From Bradyrhizobium sp. ISRA430 (GTDB lineage Bacteria; Pseudomonadota; Alphaproteobacteria; Rhizobiales; Xanthobacteraceae): a stretch of DNA of 64,000 nt. Position 1 is the first letter of the stretch, and each line of letters starts with the position of its first letter. Under the pieces are notes generated by a model. It was not told the origin of the DNA and did not search any database. It worked only from the letters and a program-made list of their open reading frames with translations. The DNA lies in the NCBI RefSeq assembly GCF_029909975.1, contig NZ_CP094516.1, positions 124,001-188,000 on the forward strand. Direction: 5' to 3'. The position numbers and the translations under genes are program-made. Below are positions 52,181 through 61,260 of the stretch, in pieces.

Positions 52181-52789
52181 ATGATCGAGTTCTTCTTCGA
52201 CTGTTCCAGCCCCTGGACCTATCTCGCCTTCCACAACGTCCAGCCGCTCGCGAAAGAACTCGGTGCCGAGATCACCTGGCGGCCGATCCTGGTCGGCGGC
52301 ATCTTCAACACGGTCAACCCGAGCGTCTACGCACAACGAGAAAAGCCGGTGCCGCTGAAGGCGCGCTACATGCTGAAGGACCTCGGCGACTGGGCGCGCG
52401 CGGCTGGGCTCGCGATCAAGATGCCGCCGACGGTGTTTCCCGTGAACAGCGTGAAGGCAATGCGCGGCTGCATCTGGGTTGGTAAGGACGTGGTACCGTT
52501 CGCGACCGCCGTGTTCGAGGCCTATTGGGGCGAGGACAAGGACATCTCGCAGGACGCGGTGCTCGCCGGCATCTGCAGGAAGATCGGTCTCGATGAGCAG
52601 AAGTTCTTGGCCGGCATCTCGGAGCAAGGGATCAAGGACCAGCTCAAGGCCAATACGGAAGAGGTCGTGGCCCGCGGCGGCTTCGGCTCGCCGACGATCT
52701 TCGTCGACAAGACCGACATGTATTTCGGCAACGATCGGCTGCCCTTGATCCGCGAGGCGCTGCTGCGCCGCAAGGCGAGCGCGGCCTGA
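52181..52789 (+). CDS. 2-hydroxychromene-2-carboxylate isomerase-like protein (GST kappa/DsbA fold)
   Basis: A 202-residue thioredoxin-fold enzyme. It starts MIEFFFDCSSPWTYLAFHNVQ with the active-site Ser of the SSPWxYL motif and has WRPILVGGIFNTVN, VFPVNSVKAMRGCI and the cis-Pro region GFGSPTIFVDK, followed by MYFGNDRL. HCCA isomerases act in naphthalene-type catabolism with glutathione as cofactor, but most family members have unknown substrates. The start at 52181 has an SD (AAGGAA). Its TGA overlaps the next gene's start (TGATG), so the two are coupled. Confidence 0.9.
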   Translation: MIEFFFDCSSPWTYLAFHNVQPLAKELGAEITWRPILVGGIFNTVNPSVYAQREKPVPLKARYMLKDLGDWARAAGLAIKMPPTVFPVNSVKAMRGCIWVGKDVVPFATAVFEAYWGEDKDISQDAVLAGICRKIGLDEQKFLAGISEQGIKDQLKANTEEVVARGGFGSPTIFVDKTDMYFGNDRLPLIREALLRRKASAA

Positions 52790-53766
52790 TGGTGCGGGCT
52801 GTCGTCTGTCGCCAACTCGGCGCGCCCGAGACGTTGCGGCTGGAGGAATGTCCGTCGCGGCCGCTGAAGCCAGGCGAGGTGCGCGTCACAATCCGCGCTG
52901 CCGGACTGAATTTTCCCGACGTGCTGATGGCCGCTGGCGAGTATCAGCTCAAGCCGGAACTGCCGTTCACACCGGGGATGGAAGCCGCAGGCGACGTGAC
53001 CGAGTTTGGGGCGGAGGTGAGCGGCGTCGCCGTTGGCGACAAGGTCATCGTCAAGATGCGCCACGGCGCCTTCACGGATGAAGCGATCGTGACGCCCGCG
53101 CAGCTCACCCCAAAGCCGTCGACATTCGACTATGCGGAAGCCGCGACTTATCTCGCCGGTCACGGCACCGCCTATCACGCATTGATCGATCGCGGCAGGG
53201 TCGAGCCAGGCGAGGTGCTGCTGGTGCATGGCGCCGGCGGCGGCGTCGGCCTTGCCGCTGTCGAAATCGGCAAGCTTTTGGGCGCCACCGTGATTGCGAC
53301 GGCGTCCAGCGACGAAAAGCTCGCGATCGCCAAGGCGCGGGGCGCGGATCATCTCATCCGCTACGACCGCGAGCCGTTCCGCGATGCCGTCAAACGCATC
53401 ACTGACGGCCGTGGCGTGGACGTCGTCTTCGATCCCGTCGGCGGCGAAGTGTTCGAAAATTCGATGCGTTGCATCGCGTGGGGTGCGCGGCTTCTGGTGA
53501 TCGGCTTCACCGGCGGCATCGGCTCGGCGAAGACCAATCTCCTGTTGATCAAGGGCGCGAGCGTGCTTGGCGTGCGCGCCGGCGAGGCCGTGCGCAAGAA
53601 TCCGGCGCTGGGTGAGGTTCGGCTGAAGGCGCTGCTCAAGTGGGCGGAGGAGGGCAAGCTCCGCCCCAACGTCTCGCACCGCCTGCCTTTGGAGGACTAC
53701 GCGAAGGCGATGCGATTGCTGCTCGACCGCAAGGCGATCGGCCGCGTCGCGCTGGTGATGGATTGA
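52789..53766 (+). CDS. NADPH:quinone oxidoreductase family protein (zeta-crystallin type MDR)
   Basis: A 325-residue medium-chain dehydrogenase/reductase without catalytic zinc. It has AVVCRQLGAPETLRLEECPSRPLKPGEV at the N-terminus, NFPDVLMAAGEYQ, PFTPGMEAAG, the nucleotide-binding GAGGGVG followed by AAVEIGKLLGATVIATAS, and the closing RLPLEDYAKAMRLLLDRKAIGRV. It probably reduces quinones or enoyl thioesters with NADPH. It overlaps the isomerase gene by one base at TGATG. Together they look like a small detoxification or catabolism unit. Confidence 0.92.
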   Translation: MVRAVVCRQLGAPETLRLEECPSRPLKPGEVRVTIRAAGLNFPDVLMAAGEYQLKPELPFTPGMEAAGDVTEFGAEVSGVAVGDKVIVKMRHGAFTDEAIVTPAQLTPKPSTFDYAEAATYLAGHGTAYHALIDRGRVEPGEVLLVHGAGGGVGLAAVEIGKLLGATVIATASSDEKLAIAKARGADHLIRYDREPFRDAVKRITDGRGVDVVFDPVGGEVFENSMRCIAWGARLLVIGFTGGIGSAKTNLLLIKGASVLGVRAGEAVRKNPALGEVRLKALLKWAEEGKLRPNVSHRLPLEDYAKAMRLLLDRKAIGRVALVMD

Positions 53767-53876
53767 CTTGGGTGCCGCATCCGTGAGCAGGCGTCGCCCA
53801 TCTTTTGCTCACGCGCATCAAGTGCTTTCTTTACCAGTCCTATCCTATTACGAGCTCGCAAACGCGAACTCGATTG

Positions 53877-55922
53877 ATGTTAAAGAACGCAAGAATTCTT
53901 CATCGCATAGCCTTGGCCGCGCTGCTGCCTCTCGCGGCGCTTGCCGCGCTCGCACTCTACGAAATCTCCGTCAAATGGTCCGCGCGCTCGGAAATGGCCG
54001 ACATGCGGCCGGCCGTGGACGCCGTCGGCAAGCTGAGCCGCTTCGTCCATGAGCTCCAGCGCGAGCGCGGCCTGTCGTCGACCTTTCTAAGCAGCAAGGG
54101 CAGGCAACTGGGCGCAGAGCTCCTCCAGCAGCGTGGGCGCAGTGATGCCGAGAGGTCCATAGCGCTCGGCGCGCTCGCCGATCTTGACCGCGAAAGAAGC
54201 GGCCCACTTGCGTCCGCAAGCCGGACGGCGACGGAGGGCGTCGGCCGCCTCGATTCGTTGCGGGAGCAGATCGATAACCAGGTGGTTGCTCCGGTCGTGG
54301 CAGTTGGCCATCTGACCGATATCATTGCCCGTGTGATTACCGTGATGTCGGGCATTTCGAAGCTCGCCACCGACGACGATGTTTCGCGGTCGATTGCAGC
54401 GCATGCCAATCTGGTGGAAGCCAAGGAACGTGCCGGTCAGGAACGTGCCACCGTGGCCGGCGCGATTGCGGCGGGCCGTTTCGAGCCGCAGGCCTATATC
54501 CGGGCGATCGGCCTTGCGGCGGCGCAGGACAGTTTCTTGACTTCCTTTCGCGCAGTCGCCTCGTCGCAGGCCAAGGAGCTCGTCGGTTCGCAACTGTCGG
54601 GACCTGCAATCGACAAGTTCGAAGGCATGCGCAGGGTCGTCGAAAAGGGCGGACTTGCGGGAGATTTCGGCGGGCTCGACAGTAAATCATGGTTTGATGC
54701 GGCGACGGTTCGAATTGACCTCATGAAGAAGGTCGAGGATGGCCTGGTGACGCAGCTCGCCGGCCTGATGGCGAAGAAGGAGGCTGAAGCTACTGTGAGC
54801 CTTGGTCTGGTGATCGGTCTGACCGTACTTGTACTGCTGGCGAGCTTGGTGGCGGTCGCGATGATGGCGCGGAGCATCACGGTTCCGATCGGCCAGCTTG
54901 CCGACACCATGACGCGCCTGGCCGGCGGCGAGTTCGACCGGCAGGTCGATGCAACAGATCGGAGCGACGAGATCGGCGCGATGGCGCGCGCCGTTCAATT
55001 CTTCAAGGAAAACCTGATTCGCACCGTCGAGCTCAACGCGAGGGAGCGCGAAGCGACCGCGCAGCGCACGGCCCGCGCAACCCGCATCGACCAACTCACC
55101 GAGCGATTCAACGTCGATATCGCCGAGGTAATCGAGACGGTCATATCCGCCTCCTCGCAGCTCGAAGCCACGGCAGCCCGAATGAACAAGTCGGCCGGTC
55201 AGACCAGCGACGAAGCTGCGAGCGTGGCCGGGGCGACGGAGGTTGCTTCCGTCAACATGCAGACTGTCGCTGCGGCGACCGAGGAGCTGTCGAACTCAGT
55301 CACCGAAATCGGACGGCAGGTGACGCAATCGGCGCAGATCGCCCAAAAGGCCGCCGTCGAAAGCCGCCGGACCAACGAGACCGTGCAAGGTCTTTCATCC
55401 GCCGCGCAAGCAGTCGGCGACGTGCTCAGGCTGATCAATGAGATCGCGAGGCAGACGAACTTGCTGGCGCTGAACGCGGCGATCGAGGCGGCTCGGGCGG
55501 GACAGGCTGGCAGGGGATTTGCCGTCGTTGCGGGCGAAGTGAAGAGTCTCGCCGAACAGACCGCAAAGGCAACCGACGATATTCGCGGCCAGATCGAGGC
55601 GATCCAGACGACCTCCGGGGAGTCGGTCGCCGCAATCCACGACATTACGGTCACGATCGAGGAGATCAACGAGATTGCCTCTTCGATAGCGGCTGCGGTT
55701 GTCGAGCAGGATGCCGCCACGCGGGAGATTGCGCGCAACGTTCAGGAGGCCGCGCGAGGCACCGGCGAGATCTCGGCAAGCATCCGGGGAGTCAGGGTCG
55801 CATCGAACGAATCCAGCACGGCCGCGAGCGAGGTGTTTGACGCCTCGGAAGAGCTGACGCGTCAGTCGGAGAACATGCGCCGGTTTGTCGAGACGTTCAT
55901 CCGCGGCATTAAGGCAGCGTAG
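53877..55922 (+). CDS. NIT-domain methyl-accepting chemotaxis protein
   Basis: A 681-residue membrane chemoreceptor starting MLKNARILHRIALAALLPLAAL. An N-terminal helix, a periplasmic NIT-type domain (about residues 35-310; FVHELQRERGLSSTFLSS is a hallmark), a second helix near residue 325 (LGLVIGLTVLVLLASLVAVAMM), a HAMP domain (ITVPIGQLADTMTRLAGGEF) and the cytoplasmic signalling hairpin with INEIARQTNLLALNAAIEAARAG. NIT domains bind nitrate or nitrite in studied cases. There is no CheB/CheR-type C-terminal pentapeptide. An upstream frame to 53805 is less likely. No other chemotaxis genes are near. Confidence 0.9.
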   Translation: MLKNARILHRIALAALLPLAALAALALYEISVKWSARSEMADMRPAVDAVGKLSRFVHELQRERGLSSTFLSSKGRQLGAELLQQRGRSDAERSIALGALADLDRERSGPLASASRTATEGVGRLDSLREQIDNQVVAPVVAVGHLTDIIARVITVMSGISKLATDDDVSRSIAAHANLVEAKERAGQERATVAGAIAAGRFEPQAYIRAIGLAAAQDSFLTSFRAVASSQAKELVGSQLSGPAIDKFEGMRRVVEKGGLAGDFGGLDSKSWFDAATVRIDLMKKVEDGLVTQLAGLMAKKEAEATVSLGLVIGLTVLVLLASLVAVAMMARSITVPIGQLADTMTRLAGGEFDRQVDATDRSDEIGAMARAVQFFKENLIRTVELNAREREATAQRTARATRIDQLTERFNVDIAEVIETVISASSQLEATAARMNKSAGQTSDEAASVAGATEVASVNMQTVAAATEELSNSVTEIGRQVTQSAQIAQKAAVESRRTNETVQGLSSAAQAVGDVLRLINEIARQTNLLALNAAIEAARAGQAGRGFAVVAGEVKSLAEQTAKATDDIRGQIEAIQTTSGESVAAIHDITVTIEEINEIASSIAAAVVEQDAATREIARNVQEAARGTGEISASIRGVRVASNESSTAASEVFDASEELTRQSENMRRFVETFIRGIKAA

Positions 55923-55981
55923 CGCTGTCGAGTGGCCGGCCGAAGGCGTACAGCGCTTCTCCGGACGTTTGGATCGCAATG

Positions 55982-56049
55982 TGGTGGGTCACGCTTCCGC
56001 CTTCGCTCTTCGAGCTTCGGCGGACAAAGTCGTGAACCCACCCTGCGAG
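55982..56049. repeat. Degenerate family C repeat
   Basis: TGGTGGGTCACGC and CGTGAACCCACCCTGCG flank TTCGCTCTTCGAGCTTCGG. It lies between the chemoreceptor and crotonase 3' ends. Confidence 0.5.
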
Positions 56050-56053
56050 AGAG

Positions 56054-56944
56054 CTATTTATACTCCCGCTCCGTCCACCACGGGAAATAGTCCGGCATAT
56101 CGGTCGACACCTTGTTCTTGAACTGCGCGGGGCGCTTCTCCAGGAACGACACCACGCCTTCCCTGACGTCGTCGGAGCGGCCGCGGGCATAGATGCCGCG
56201 GCTGTCGACCTTGTGGGCTTCCATCGGATCGTCCGCGCCCATCATGCGCCACATCATCTGGCGGATCAGCGCCACCGAGACCGGCGCGGTCTTGGCAGCG
56301 AATTCCTTGGCAAGCGCACGCGCGGTCGGCAAGAGGTCGTCCGGCGGCACGACCTTGCTGACGAGACGTCCGGCGAGCGCTTCCTGCGCCGGGAAGACGC
56401 GGCCCGAATAGCACCATTCCAGCGCCTGCGAGATACCGACGATGCGCGGCAGGAACCAGCTCGAGGCGGCCTCCGGCACGATGCCGCGCTGGGAGAACAC
56501 GAAGCCGAACCGCGCGGCCTCTGACGCAATGCGGATATCCATCGCAAGCTGCATGGTGACGCCGATGCCGACCGCAGGGCCGTTCACCGCGGCGATCACC
56601 GGCTTCAGGCACTTGAAGATGCGCAGCGTCACCTGGCCGCCGCCGTCGCGCACCTGCGGATCGCTGTAGTCGACCTTGCCGTCGGCAAACCGCTTCACCG
56701 GCCCGCGCCGCGCATCGCGATCGAAGGTGTTGGCGCCGGAGGAGAGATCGGCGCCCGCGCAGAAACCGCGGCCGGCGCCGGTGACGATGATGGCGCGGAT
56801 GTCGTCGTCCTTGTCGGCGGCGTCGAACGCGTCGATCAGCTCGGCTTGCATCTGCGCGTTAAAGGCGTTGAGCTTGTCGGGCCGGTTCAGCGTGATGGTG
56901 AGAATCTGCTCGGCGACCTCATAGTTGATCGTCTCATACGCCAT
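56054..56944 (-). CDS. Enoyl-CoA hydratase/isomerase family protein (crotonase)
   Basis: A 296-residue crotonase-fold enzyme. It starts MAYETINYEVAEQILTITLNRPDKLNAFNAQM; oxyanion-hole segments are AGADLSSG and NGPAVGIGVTMQLAMD; the second catalytic Glu region is GIVPEAASSWFLPR. The C-terminal part extends past the normal hydratase length with FKNKVSTDMPDYFPWW. The family covers hydratases, isomerases and hydrolases of acyl-CoAs; the exact reaction cannot be named. It is monocistronic. Confidence 0.92.
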   Translation of the reverse strand: MAYETINYEVAEQILTITLNRPDKLNAFNAQMQAELIDAFDAADKDDDIRAIIVTGAGRGFCAGADLSSGANTFDRDARRGPVKRFADGKVDYSDPQVRDGGGQVTLRIFKCLKPVIAAVNGPAVGIGVTMQLAMDIRIASEAARFGFVFSQRGIVPEAASSWFLPRIVGISQALEWCYSGRVFPAQEALAGRLVSKVVPPDDLLPTARALAKEFAAKTAPVSVALIRQMMWRMMGADDPMEAHKVDSRGIYARGRSDDVREGVVSFLEKRPAQFKNKVSTDMPDYFPWWTEREYK

Positions 56945-56979
56945 CGAGTGTTTCCTCTCTTGGTATTCTTGAATCAATT

Positions 56980-57061
56980 CCGTCATTACCGGGCTTGACC
57001 CGGCAATCCATCTTTTTTGAGAAGGATGGCGCGCGGGTCGAGCCCGCGCTTGTGCTGAGAC
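56980..57061. repeat. Palindromic repeat, family I
   Basis: CGTCATTACCGGGCTTGACC followed by CGGCAATCCATC and the arms GCGCGGGTCGAGCCCGCGC. It is related to families A and B by its outer CGTCATT start. Confidence 0.6.
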
Positions 57062-57069
57062 GCTAGATG

Positions 57070-58491
57070 CTATTTCGCCGGAGGACTCGGCCACGGCCGT
57101 TGTGCGCCACGCAGGCCCTCGAACGCCTTGGCCAGGCCGAGTACGCCGATGTCGTCGAAGCGGCGGCCGACAATCTGCACGCCGATCGGAAAACCCTTGG
57201 CGTCGAATCCGCCGTTGATGGAGACGGCAGGGTTCTCCGACATATTCCATGGCACGGTATAGCAGATGTGCTCGAACGGCTTCATCGGATCGTTGGTTGG
57301 CGATGCGAGCTCCGCCGGAAAGTTCACGTTCGGCGCGGTCGGCGAGATCACGTAGTCGAGCTCGCAGAACAGCTTTGCCGCGGCGGCGCGGATCGCCATG
57401 GTCTGGTTGAAGCCGCGGATCACCTCGACGCCCGACAGGCTTGCGCCGGACTCACCCCATTTGAAGATGTAGGGTAGTACTTTTGCTTGCGCGGCGGGCG
57501 TCAGCTTCGACAGATCGTCCCACATCCGCGCGCGCCAAAAGTTGTCGAGGCCATCGAGCATCTCGCGGGTCAGGATGCCATCGACTTCGGTGATAACAGC
57601 GCCCACGGATTCGAACGCCTTGGCGGCCTTCACCGCGACTTCACGCACCGGCTTTTCCAGCGGCAGCCCAACGCCGAGATCGAGCATCAAGCCGATGCGC
57701 AGCTTGCGCGGCGACTTGTCCAGCGTCTTCCAATTGAGGGGCTCGGCGGGCAGGCTCATGCCGTCGCGCCGGTCGGGCTTTGAGATCACGCTCATCATCA
57801 GGGCGCAATCGTCGACGGTGCGGGTCATGGGACCGGCGACGCGGCCGACATAGGGCGGATCGATCGGCACTCGGCCGAGGCTCGGCTTCAGGCCGACGAG
57901 GCCGCACCAGCCGGCGGGCAGGCGCACGGAGCCGCCGATGTCGGTGCCGAGATGAAGCGGGCCGTAGCCGGCGGCAGCGGCGGCGCCTGCGCCCGCGCTG
58001 GAGCCGCCGGGGTTCTTCGAAAGGTCCCAGGGATTGCGCGCGAGCGCATGGAAGCTGGAAAGTCCGGAGGAGAGCATGCCGTAATCGGGCATGGTGGTCT
58101 TTGCGAAAATGACCGCGCCGGCGTCGCGCAACCGCGCTGCGGGCGGCGCGTCCCTTTCGGCCGGCACGAGCTTCACGCTCGCTGCGCCCAGCGGCACCGG
58201 CACGCCCTTGGTCGCGATGTTATCCTTGATCGTCACCGGCACGCCGTCGAGCGCGCCGGCCGGCTCGCCGCCGGTCCAGCGCGCGGTCGAGGCCTTTGCC
58301 GCACCGCGCGCGGTGTCGGGATCGAACGCATACAGCGCCTTGAGGTGCGGCTCCCACGCAGCGACGTGCTCGAGCACGTCCTCCAGCACCTCGCTCGGCG
58401 AGAACTGTTTGGCGCGATAGCCCGCGATCAGGTCGACCGCCGAGAGATCGTGCAGCGAGGTGACCGGCTCGTCGGCGCTGTGCTTAGGCAT
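57070..58491 (-). CDS. Amidase (amidase-signature family)
   Basis: A 473-residue amidase-signature enzyme. The Ser-cis-Ser-Lys triad is visible as K89 (PVTIKDNIA), the cis-Ser in KNPGGSSAGAGA (164/165) and the nucleophile S188 (LGTDIGGSVRLPA). It cleaves an amide such as an N-acyl amino acid or peptide-like compound; the substrate is unknown. The start MPKHSADEPV overlaps the end of the M20 gene by 8 bp, so the M81, M20 and amidase genes form one operon-like run, next to a peptide ABC transporter. Confidence 0.92.
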   Translation of the reverse strand: MPKHSADEPVTSLHDLSAVDLIAGYRAKQFSPSEVLEDVLEHVAAWEPHLKALYAFDPDTARGAAKASTARWTGGEPAGALDGVPVTIKDNIATKGVPVPLGAASVKLVPAERDAPPAARLRDAGAVIFAKTTMPDYGMLSSGLSSFHALARNPWDLSKNPGGSSAGAGAAAAAGYGPLHLGTDIGGSVRLPAGWCGLVGLKPSLGRVPIDPPYVGRVAGPMTRTVDDCALMMSVISKPDRRDGMSLPAEPLNWKTLDKSPRKLRIGLMLDLGVGLPLEKPVREVAVKAAKAFESVGAVITEVDGILTREMLDGLDNFWRARMWDDLSKLTPAAQAKVLPYIFKWGESGASLSGVEVIRGFNQTMAIRAAAAKLFCELDYVISPTAPNVNFPAELASPTNDPMKPFEHICYTVPWNMSENPAVSINGGFDAKGFPIGVQIVGRRFDDIGVLGLAKAFEGLRGAQRPWPSPPAK

Positions 58492-59656
58492 TGCCACCTG
58501 CCGGCATGCGCGTCTCGATGATGCGGGCGAACATGCTGGCGCCGATCGGCAGGATCTTGTCGTCGAGCACGTAGCCGGGATTGTGCACCGGCACCGAGCC
58601 ATCGTGGCCGACCCAGAAATAGGCGCCGGGAATGGTCTGCAGCATGTCGGCAAAATCCTCGCTGCCCATCTTCGGCTGGGTGCGGGTGATGACGTTGGCG
58701 GGATCGACGACGGTGCGCGCGACCTCCTCGACCACCTTGGACTGCTCGACCTGGTTGACCAGCACACCAAAAGTGTCGCGGATGTCGGCCTCGATCTCGA
58801 CCTGGAACGCGCTAGCTACGCCGGCGCAGATCGCGCGCATGCGTTCGCGGATCAGCGCGCGAACCTCGTCGGAAAACGCACGCACGGTACCGCAGAGATG
58901 CGCTTCGCCGGGAATAACATTATAGGCCGAGCCCGCATGGATCTGGGTGATGGACACGACGGCGGCCTGGAGCGGCTCGACGTTACGGCTGACGATGGTC
59001 TGGATCGCCTGTGCCAGCGTGGTCGCGATCACCACGGCGTCCTTCGAACGCTCCGGCATCGCGCCATGCGCGCCATAGCCGTTGATCCGGAGATCGAAGA
59101 AGTCGGCGCCGGCCATCGCAGGTCCCGGCAGGATCGCGATCTCGCCGAGATTGAGGTCGGGCGCGTTGTGCAGGCCGTAGAGTTCGTCGCAGGGGAATTT
59201 TTCGAAAAGCCCGTCCTTGATCATGGCGCGGGCGCCGCCGAGGCCTTCCTCGGCCGGCTGGAAGATCAGATGCACAGTGCCGTCGAAGTTCCTGGTCTCG
59301 GCGAGGTAGCGCGCGGTGCCGAGCAGCATGGTGGTGTGGCCGTCATGACCGCAGCCGTGGAAGCGGCCGGGAATGGTCGAACGCCATTTCAGATTGGTGT
59401 TCTCTTCCATCGGCAGCGCATCCATGTCGGCGCGCAGGCCGATACGCTTGTTGCTCGAGCCCTTGCCCTTGATGACGCCGATCACGCCGGTGCCGCCGAG
59501 CCCGCGATGCACCTCGATGCCCCAGCTCTTCAGCTTGTCGGCAACGATGCCGGAGGTGCGCACCTCCTCGAAGCCGATCTCGGGATGAGCGTGCAGGTCG
59601 CGGCGGACGGCGGTGAGTTCATCGGCATAGCCGTCGATGCGGTCGATCGTGGGCAT
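58484..59656 (-). CDS. M20 family amidohydrolase (aminoacylase/hippurate-hydrolase type)
   Basis: A 390-residue metal-dependent amidohydrolase. Metal-site motifs are GLRADMDALP, HGCGHDGHTTMLLG (Cys/His ligands), EGLGGARAMI (catalytic Glu in QPAEEGLGG) and SEDFADMLQ. The family removes acyl groups from N-acyl amino acids or cleaves indole-acetyl-amino-acid-type conjugates. It lies 13 bp after the M81 gene and overlaps the amidase. The start MPTIDRIDGYADEL agrees with family members. Confidence 0.94.
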   Translation of the reverse strand: MPTIDRIDGYADELTAVRRDLHAHPEIGFEEVRTSGIVADKLKSWGIEVHRGLGGTGVIGVIKGKGSSNKRIGLRADMDALPMEENTNLKWRSTIPGRFHGCGHDGHTTMLLGTARYLAETRNFDGTVHLIFQPAEEGLGGARAMIKDGLFEKFPCDELYGLHNAPDLNLGEIAILPGPAMAGADFFDLRINGYGAHGAMPERSKDAVVIATTLAQAIQTIVSRNVEPLQAAVVSITQIHAGSAYNVIPGEAHLCGTVRAFSDEVRALIRERMRAICAGVASAFQVEIEADIRDTFGVLVNQVEQSKVVEEVARTVVDPANVITRTQPKMGSEDFADMLQTIPGAYFWVGHDGSVPVHNPGYVLDDKILPIGASMFARIIETRMPAGGNA

Positions 59657-59669
59657 GTGTTCTGTCCGG

Positions 59670-61175
59670 TTAGCGTGAAGGGGGATTGAAGACGGGACCG
59701 TTGGGCTTGATGCGAACGCCGGGGCGCAGCTTCGTCCAGGGCAGGGAGGCCGTGTCCGCCGGCATCGCGCCCGGTGCGGCGCAGATCAGGAGTTTTGCCG
59801 CGATCGGCTCGAAATCGGCGCGGAAGTGCACGGAGCTCTTGTTGACGAGAATGGCCTGCTCGGTCGGCTCGATGCCGACGTAGCGGTACATCGCCTGGTC
59901 GGCGAGCTGCGCCTTGTGCGAGCTCACGACCACACGGACCTCGCCGATGCGAAGGCAGGCGGATGGACCCATCTCCATCTCGCGGCCGCCGTAATAGGGG
60001 CCGGGTGCGATGAAGCGGCCGTCCGAGAGCTTTTCGACGACAAAGGTCTCGCGATAGGGCTCGTCGCCGGGAATGCCCGACCTGCCGCCGAGCGAGAGCG
60101 TCACGGTCGCACCAGTGCCGGCTGCATGTGCGGCTTTGGCCGACTCCGGATCGTAGATCACGCCGGTCGCAGCGCTCGCCTTGTTGCGCACCAGCGCGCG
60201 CAGCATGCCGGTGGTGTCGGAATCGCCGCCGGCGCCTGGATTGTCCTGGGTGTCGGCGATGATGATCGGCTTGCTCGCGCCCTTCGCGAGTTCCATCGCA
60301 TGGCGCACGCCTTCGTCTGGCGCATAGATCTTGCCGTCGAAATCGTCCTCGTGGCTTTCGATCAGCTTGACGATCGCGTCCGCTGCGCGATCAGCGTCAT
60401 CTTGCGTCCTGCCATAGGCGAACACGCTCGGCCCGCAATCGCGGAAGTCGGCGGCAGGAAAGCCCGGCGCGAAGGACAGCGTTGGCACGGCCTCGCTTTC
60501 GAGCGCCGCAAGCCTTTCATAGATGCCTTTGGTGGGCTGGTCGCTGGTGCATTGCCAACTGATCGGAATCAGGAAGGGCAATTGCCGGAACGCCTTTGCA
60601 AAGCGCTGCTTTGTCTCCAGGAGCCGCGCCAAATGTCTTGCGGAGGCCCGGCCGGTGTCGGCCATGTCGACATGAGGATAGGTGCGGTAGGCAATCAGCG
60701 CGTCCGCATGCTCGACCATCTCGGGCGTGACGTTGGCGTGCAGGTCGAGGCTCGTGACGAGCGGAACATCCTTGCCGATGATGCGGCGCACGCGCGCCAG
60801 GATCTCGCCTTCGCCGTCGTCGAGATGCTCGGTCACCATCGCGCCGTGCAGGTCGAGATAGACCGCATCGAGCGGGCCGGCCGCTTTGATGCCATCGACC
60901 ATGACCTTCACGATGCGCTCGAATGCGTCCTTGGTGACATGCGCCGAGGGGCTTGCGCCGCACGCAATTGTCGGAATGAGTTCCCATCCGTTGGCTTCGC
61001 CGCTCTCGACGAAACCGGCGAGGCCGACATTGATGCGGCGCATCACCTTCAGCACGTCGGCGCCTTGCGTCATCGCCGGCCAGCCGCCGCCATGCTGGAA
61101 GTCCTTAAACGTCGCCTTCGTCGGTGCGAAGGTATTGGTCTCGTGCAGGAAGCCGCCGACGGCGATACGGGTCAT
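59670..61175 (-). CDS. M81 family metallopeptidase (MlrC-like)
   Basis: A 501-residue enzyme of the M81 (microcystinase C, MlrC) family. It opens MTRIAVGGFLHETNTFAPTK and has LDLHGAMVTE and SLDLHANVTPEM (metal-binding Asp/His), the YRTYPHVDMADTGRA segment and the C-terminal domain with DTQDNPGAGGDSDTTGMLRAL. MlrC degrades linear microcystin peptides in sphingomonads, but the family is broad in rhizobia and probably acts on other peptides. It is the first gene of the M81-M20-amidase run; an IS30 element lies just upstream and separates it from the peptide transporter. Confidence 0.92.
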   Translation of the reverse strand: MTRIAVGGFLHETNTFAPTKATFKDFQHGGGWPAMTQGADVLKVMRRINVGLAGFVESGEANGWELIPTIACGASPSAHVTKDAFERIVKVMVDGIKAAGPLDAVYLDLHGAMVTEHLDDGEGEILARVRRIIGKDVPLVTSLDLHANVTPEMVEHADALIAYRTYPHVDMADTGRASARHLARLLETKQRFAKAFRQLPFLIPISWQCTSDQPTKGIYERLAALESEAVPTLSFAPGFPAADFRDCGPSVFAYGRTQDDADRAADAIVKLIESHEDDFDGKIYAPDEGVRHAMELAKGASKPIIIADTQDNPGAGGDSDTTGMLRALVRNKASAATGVIYDPESAKAAHAAGTGATVTLSLGGRSGIPGDEPYRETFVVEKLSDGRFIAPGPYYGGREMEMGPSACLRIGEVRVVVSSHKAQLADQAMYRYVGIEPTEQAILVNKSSVHFRADFEPIAAKLLICAAPGAMPADTASLPWTKLRPGVRIKPNGPVFNPPSR

Positions 61176-61260
61176 CAGTTAATTCCAATTGAAAGTGCGC
61201 GACGTTAGCCTCGGCCTTGCGGCGAGAGCAAGGTGCGAAGCAATTCGAAAGCGCATGGGG